This document shows positions 61,580-64,000 of a stretch of 64,000 nt of DNA, one piece after another. The notes beneath the pieces were generated by a model. It was not told the origin of the DNA, ran no database searches, and saw nothing but the letters and a program-made list of their open reading frames with translations. The stretch's first letter is position 1, and every line of letters starts with the position of its first letter. Source of the DNA: an uncultured Crocinitomix sp. (GTDB lineage Bacteria; Bacteroidota; Bacteroidia; Flavobacteriales_D; Crocinitomicaceae); the NCBI GenBank assembly GCA_937139035.1, contig CAKZPK010000181.1:105680-169679 (forward strand), given 5' to 3'. The position numbers and the translations under genes are program-made.

Positions 61580-62593
61580 ATGAAAATATTAAGTATAGCG
61601 TTTGCGTTTTTAATGACGATTGGGTCATATGCTCAAAGCGACCTGGCAGAAGGAATGTATGCGAAAATAACAGTTGAAAAAGGAGAGTTTTTATGTCAGC
61701 TGGAATTTGAAAAAGCACCTTTAACGGTGGCTAACTTTGTTGGTTTGGCTGAAGGAAATTTCAAGGTTGACACACTTACATTTGACAAACCTTACTTTGA
61801 TGGGCTAATGTTTCACCGTGTTGTTCCTGGCTTTGTAATTCAAGGAGGAGATCCATTAGGAAATGGTTTAGGTGGACCAGGCTATAAATTTAGAGATGAA
61901 TTTGACACTACATTGTTACATACAAGCCCTGGTGTTTTATCTATGGCGAATGGAGGAAAAGACATGAACGGCAGCCAGTTTTTTGTAACACATAAAGCAA
62001 CGCCTTGGTTAGATGGTAAGCATTCAGTATTTGGTCATGTGGTTGAAGGAATGGATGTGGTAAATGCGATTACTGCAAAAGACAAGATGCTAAAAGTTGA
62101 AATTATTAGAGTTGGAAAAGCTGCTGAAAAGTTTGATGCTACAAAGGTCTTTGCGAAAAACCGTGTGATAAAAGATAAAGTGAAGAAAAAGGCATTAAAA
62201 AAGCGAAATAAAGCTTTTAAAAAATCAATGAAGAAAGATCATAAGAAGACGAAACAAACAGATTCGGGATTAATGTATCAGATTGTTGAAAAAGGAAATG
62301 GTGTTAAACCAGAGAAAGGTTCAAAAGTTGAGGTTCATTATACTGGTTTTTTCACAAACGGAGAAAAATTTGACTCTTCAGTTGATCGTGGAAAAACGTT
62401 TAAGTTTCCACTTGGCGCTGGTCGTGTAATTAAAGGTTGGGACGAAGGAATAGGTTTATGTGACATTGGAGGTAAAATCAAATTGATTATTCCTTATTGG
62501 TTAGGATATGGCGAAGCAGGGCGTACTGTTATTCCACCGCGTTCTACGTTAATTTTTGATGTTGAGGTAATTAGCAGTTCGCAGGATAAATAA
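61580..62593 (+). CDS. Exported cyclophilin-FKBP fusion peptidyl-prolyl isomerase
   Basis: A 337-residue exported protein with a signal peptide ending SYAQ (residue 19). A cyclophilin domain covers about 28-185, with catalytic FHRVVPGFVIQGGDP and NGSQFFVTH, and WLDGKHSVFG. A very basic linker (about 188-222, many Lys) follows. An FKBP domain covers about 228-334: VEVHYTGFFTNGEKFDSS, AGRVIKGWDEG, and YGEAGRTVIPPRSTLIFDVE. Both isomerase families in one chain suggest a periplasmic folding factor. A terminator follows. Confidence 0.9.
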   Translation: MKILSIAFAFLMTIGSYAQSDLAEGMYAKITVEKGEFLCQLEFEKAPLTVANFVGLAEGNFKVDTLTFDKPYFDGLMFHRVVPGFVIQGGDPLGNGLGGPGYKFRDEFDTTLLHTSPGVLSMANGGKDMNGSQFFVTHKATPWLDGKHSVFGHVVEGMDVVNAITAKDKMLKVEIIRVGKAAEKFDATKVFAKNRVIKDKVKKKALKKRNKAFKKSMKKDHKKTKQTDSGLMYQIVEKGNGVKPEKGSKVEVHYTGFFTNGEKFDSSVDRGKTFKFPLGAGRVIKGWDEGIGLCDIGGKIKLIIPYWLGYGEAGRTVIPPRSTLIFDVEVISSSQDK

Positions 62594-62616
62594 TTCTTGC
62601 ACATAAGATTTTGAAA

Positions 62617-62647
62617 AAGCCTAAACATTTTGTTTGGGCTTTTTTTT
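62617..62647 (+). terminator. Terminator after the PPIase gene
   Basis: AAGCCTAAACA pairs with TGTTTGGGCTT (62618-62641, one G:T) and is followed by TTTTTTT. Confidence 0.82.
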
Positions 62648-62924
62648 GGATCAAACTCAAAGCTATATTTGAATTTATGTACTTTTTGGCCAGTCCGTTA
62701 TGCCAATCTTCTCAAGTTTGAAAGAATTGAGCTAATTAATCTATGGCTGAAGATTATCAAAGAATTAGGTAGGACATTCTTATTAGCGATAATAGCCTGC
62801 TAGATTAAACGATTTATCCAAACAAGTTAATTCAACCTTAACCCAAAATAAAGAGCAGGACAAATTAATAATGCCATTTGGCATTTGTTTTCAAATTGAA
62901 AGTATAATAAAAGTGTACTGAGAA
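62648..62924. other. Gene-free spacer
   Basis: This stretch between the terminator and the stop of the next minus-strand gene has stop codons in all frames. I see no RNA gene, strong hairpin or operator in it. Confidence 0.4.
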
Positions 62925-63302
62925 TTACAGCACCTCTGCAAGTTTCTCAAGGTATTCAGTAAAACGGTGACTTTCTACCATTTTATCTTCACCAACCAAG
63001 AGAACACTTTTGGGTTTATTATTTTCCAGCCAAAAACGCAATGAAGCTACAGAAGCGCTCATTGTTGCGTTTACATCAATCTGATGTGTAGGTTTATGAT
63101 TCTTTTCAATTGCATCTCTTAAATCTTTTATTTCTTTCGAAACATTATGATCTTCTTGCAATATTACCAGAGAGTCTACAACATCATAAAGACTGGCTTT
63201 ACCATCAAACGTTTCCACGTCAATATTTTGTTCACCAGCCCAATTAAGTATGGCTGTAGCAAACTGATCATCATTACGTAAAACTATCTTCTTCAACAAC
63301 AT
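62925..63302 (-). CDS. Small alpha/beta protein of unknown function
   Basis: A 125-residue cytosolic protein without signal or membrane segment. Alternating strands and helices (KKIVLRNDDQFATAILNWA at the start, then VVDSLVILQEDHNV, and KPSVLLVGEDKM near the end as PKSVLLVGE) suggest a Rossmann-like or flavodoxin-like fold. I recognise no family. Its neighbour upstream is the CtaA gene on the same strand, 132 nt away. Confidence 0.58.
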   Translation of the reverse strand: MLLKKIVLRNDDQFATAILNWAGEQNIDVETFDGKASLYDVVDSLVILQEDHNVSKEIKDLRDAIEKNHKPTHQIDVNATMSASVASLRFWLENNKPKSVLLVGEDKMVESHRFTEYLEKLAEVL

Positions 63303-63434
63303 ATTTCCTTCATAATAAAGAGGGCAACAAAAGTAGTCGTTTTTATAATTTGTATACCTAAAAACTTACATTTTTTTTTGATGACGTTTATTTTTCGCCG
63401 TCAGTTGGTATTTATTCGAATTAAAATTACCGAT

Positions 63435-64000
63435 TTACCGAATCATTGATTCTCTTTTGTATTTAAAATAATCAAGACTATAAAACTGAATTCCTAAAAT
63501 TGTTGCAGCAGCCAATAAATGGATTGGTTGCAGTATTGCAGGCATTCCTGCGTAAGAAAACAGCACTCCTGTTATAAATAATAAAATCAGTAGCCCTACT
63601 ATAATTTTTAAACCTGGAATACCATAAGCGGCTTTTCTATCCATCCATAGCAGAGCTACATTTGTAGCTAATAATAACCATGAAAATGATCGGTGAAACA
63701 GAAAATCACCAGCCATTCCATCAATCCATTGGGCACGATCTACACCTTCAATAACTAAAAAGTCAACTTCTTGACGCACTTGAGCACCTAAAATAATTTG
63801 AATAAATGTAAGGGCAAGTGAAAAATAAAAAAGGTACTTAAAAGTGGGTTTTATTTTAATTTGAAAGGATCTATTTTTTGCAATGCGAATTATTTTGACG
63901 TGAATACCGACAATGATAAGCGCAAAAAACATGTGCAAGGTTATTGTCCAAGGTACTAAGTTGGTTGCAACAACAATAGAGCCCAACCAACCTTCAAAGC
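63435..64000 (-). CDS. ctaA: CtaA/COX15-like heme A synthase (partial)
   Basis: The C-terminal 188 residues of a polytopic membrane protein; the frame runs off the end of the window (FEGWLGSIVVATNLVPW at its start). It has the CtaA/COX15 pattern: GWLGSIVVATNLVPWTITLHM with a His, then LGAQVRQEVD, FLFHRSFSWLLL with a heme-ligand-type His, and IQPIHLLAA-type (LQPIHLLAAATILG) at the end. The enzyme converts heme O to heme A for the cytochrome oxidase. The N-terminal helices lie outside the window. Confidence 0.8.
   Translation of the reverse strand, partial: FEGWLGSIVVATNLVPWTITLHMFFALIIVGIHVKIIRIAKNRSFQIKIKPTFKYLFYFSLALTFIQIILGAQVRQEVDFLVIEGVDRAQWIDGMAGDFLFHRSFSWLLLATNVALLWMDRKAAYGIPGLKIIVGLLILLFITGVLFSYAGMPAILQPIHLLAAATILGIQFYSLDYFKYKRESMIR

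Noticed and set aside
1..64000. tRNA, rRNA, CRISPR, insertion sequence, phage or integrase features
   Set aside because: None was seen: no repeat-spacer array, no transposase or integrase frame, no recognisable RNA gene.

Overview
The window looks like chromosome from a member of the phylum Bacteroidota, most likely an aquatic Flavobacteriales-type bacterium. The evidence: AT-rich DNA, almost no Shine-Dalgarno sequences, promoters with the Bacteroidota -7 box TAnnTTTG, type IX secretion C-terminal sorting domains, a TPR-type sensor kinase paired with a LytTR regulator, DUF2480, and very large alpha-2-macroglobulins. I see no rRNA, tRNA, CRISPR array, insertion sequence or phage gene. The window opens inside a YeeE/YedE-like membrane protein and closes inside a CtaA/COX15-like heme A synthase.

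Region 1 (1-8660) is a sulfur-oxidation and sulfane-sulfur island: a TauE/SafE exporter, a cytosolic and a lipoprotein rhodanese, a small membrane protein, an S41 peptidase, a rhodanese-rhodanese-fatty acid hydroxylase fusion, a SorA-like sulfite dehydrogenase, its cytochrome c partner, a Crp/Fnr regulator and a DUF2892 protein. The main discovery of the window is here. Four copies of a palindrome related to GTAAC-N4-GTTAC serve five promoters, and in all five the -7 box lies exactly 33 nt from the palindrome centre. One copy sits between two divergent genes and has a box 33 nt away on each side. This is class II activator geometry and defines a local regulon, probably of the embedded Crp/Fnr protein.

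Region 2 (8680-16620) is housekeeping: a GreA/GreB-like factor, a universal stress protein, a decayed TlpA thioredoxin gene, a sufS-sufE-sufT operon with a well-formed promoter, a HerA/DUF853 ATPase, and an overlapping methionine aminotransferase/omega-amidase pair.

Region 3 (16790-35760) encodes surface and defence-like proteins. Three tandem paralogous T9SS cargo proteins come first; the middle one has codon use typical of high expression. Two tandem alpha-2-macroglobulins of about 2000 residues follow. Their last 954 nt are far more alike than the rest, which suggests gene conversion, and the second copy has lost its signal peptide.

Region 4 (35850-48980) is mostly minus strand: SnoaL-like, AraC, GNAT, YbhB and membrane proteins, a permuted papain-like lipoprotein-size protein, outer-membrane barrels and a LytS/LytR-type two-component pair. 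Region 5 (49026-58099) holds an AraC-lipoprotein-flavocytochrome cluster, a PadR gene with a palindromic operator and a promoter touching its start codon, a GldL-like membrane partner, duplicated TPR lipoproteins and a DEAD-box helicase. Region 6 (58277-64000) holds small conserved Bacteroidota proteins, a DUF2480 protein, an epimerase, a cyclophilin-FKBP fusion and the partial CtaA.
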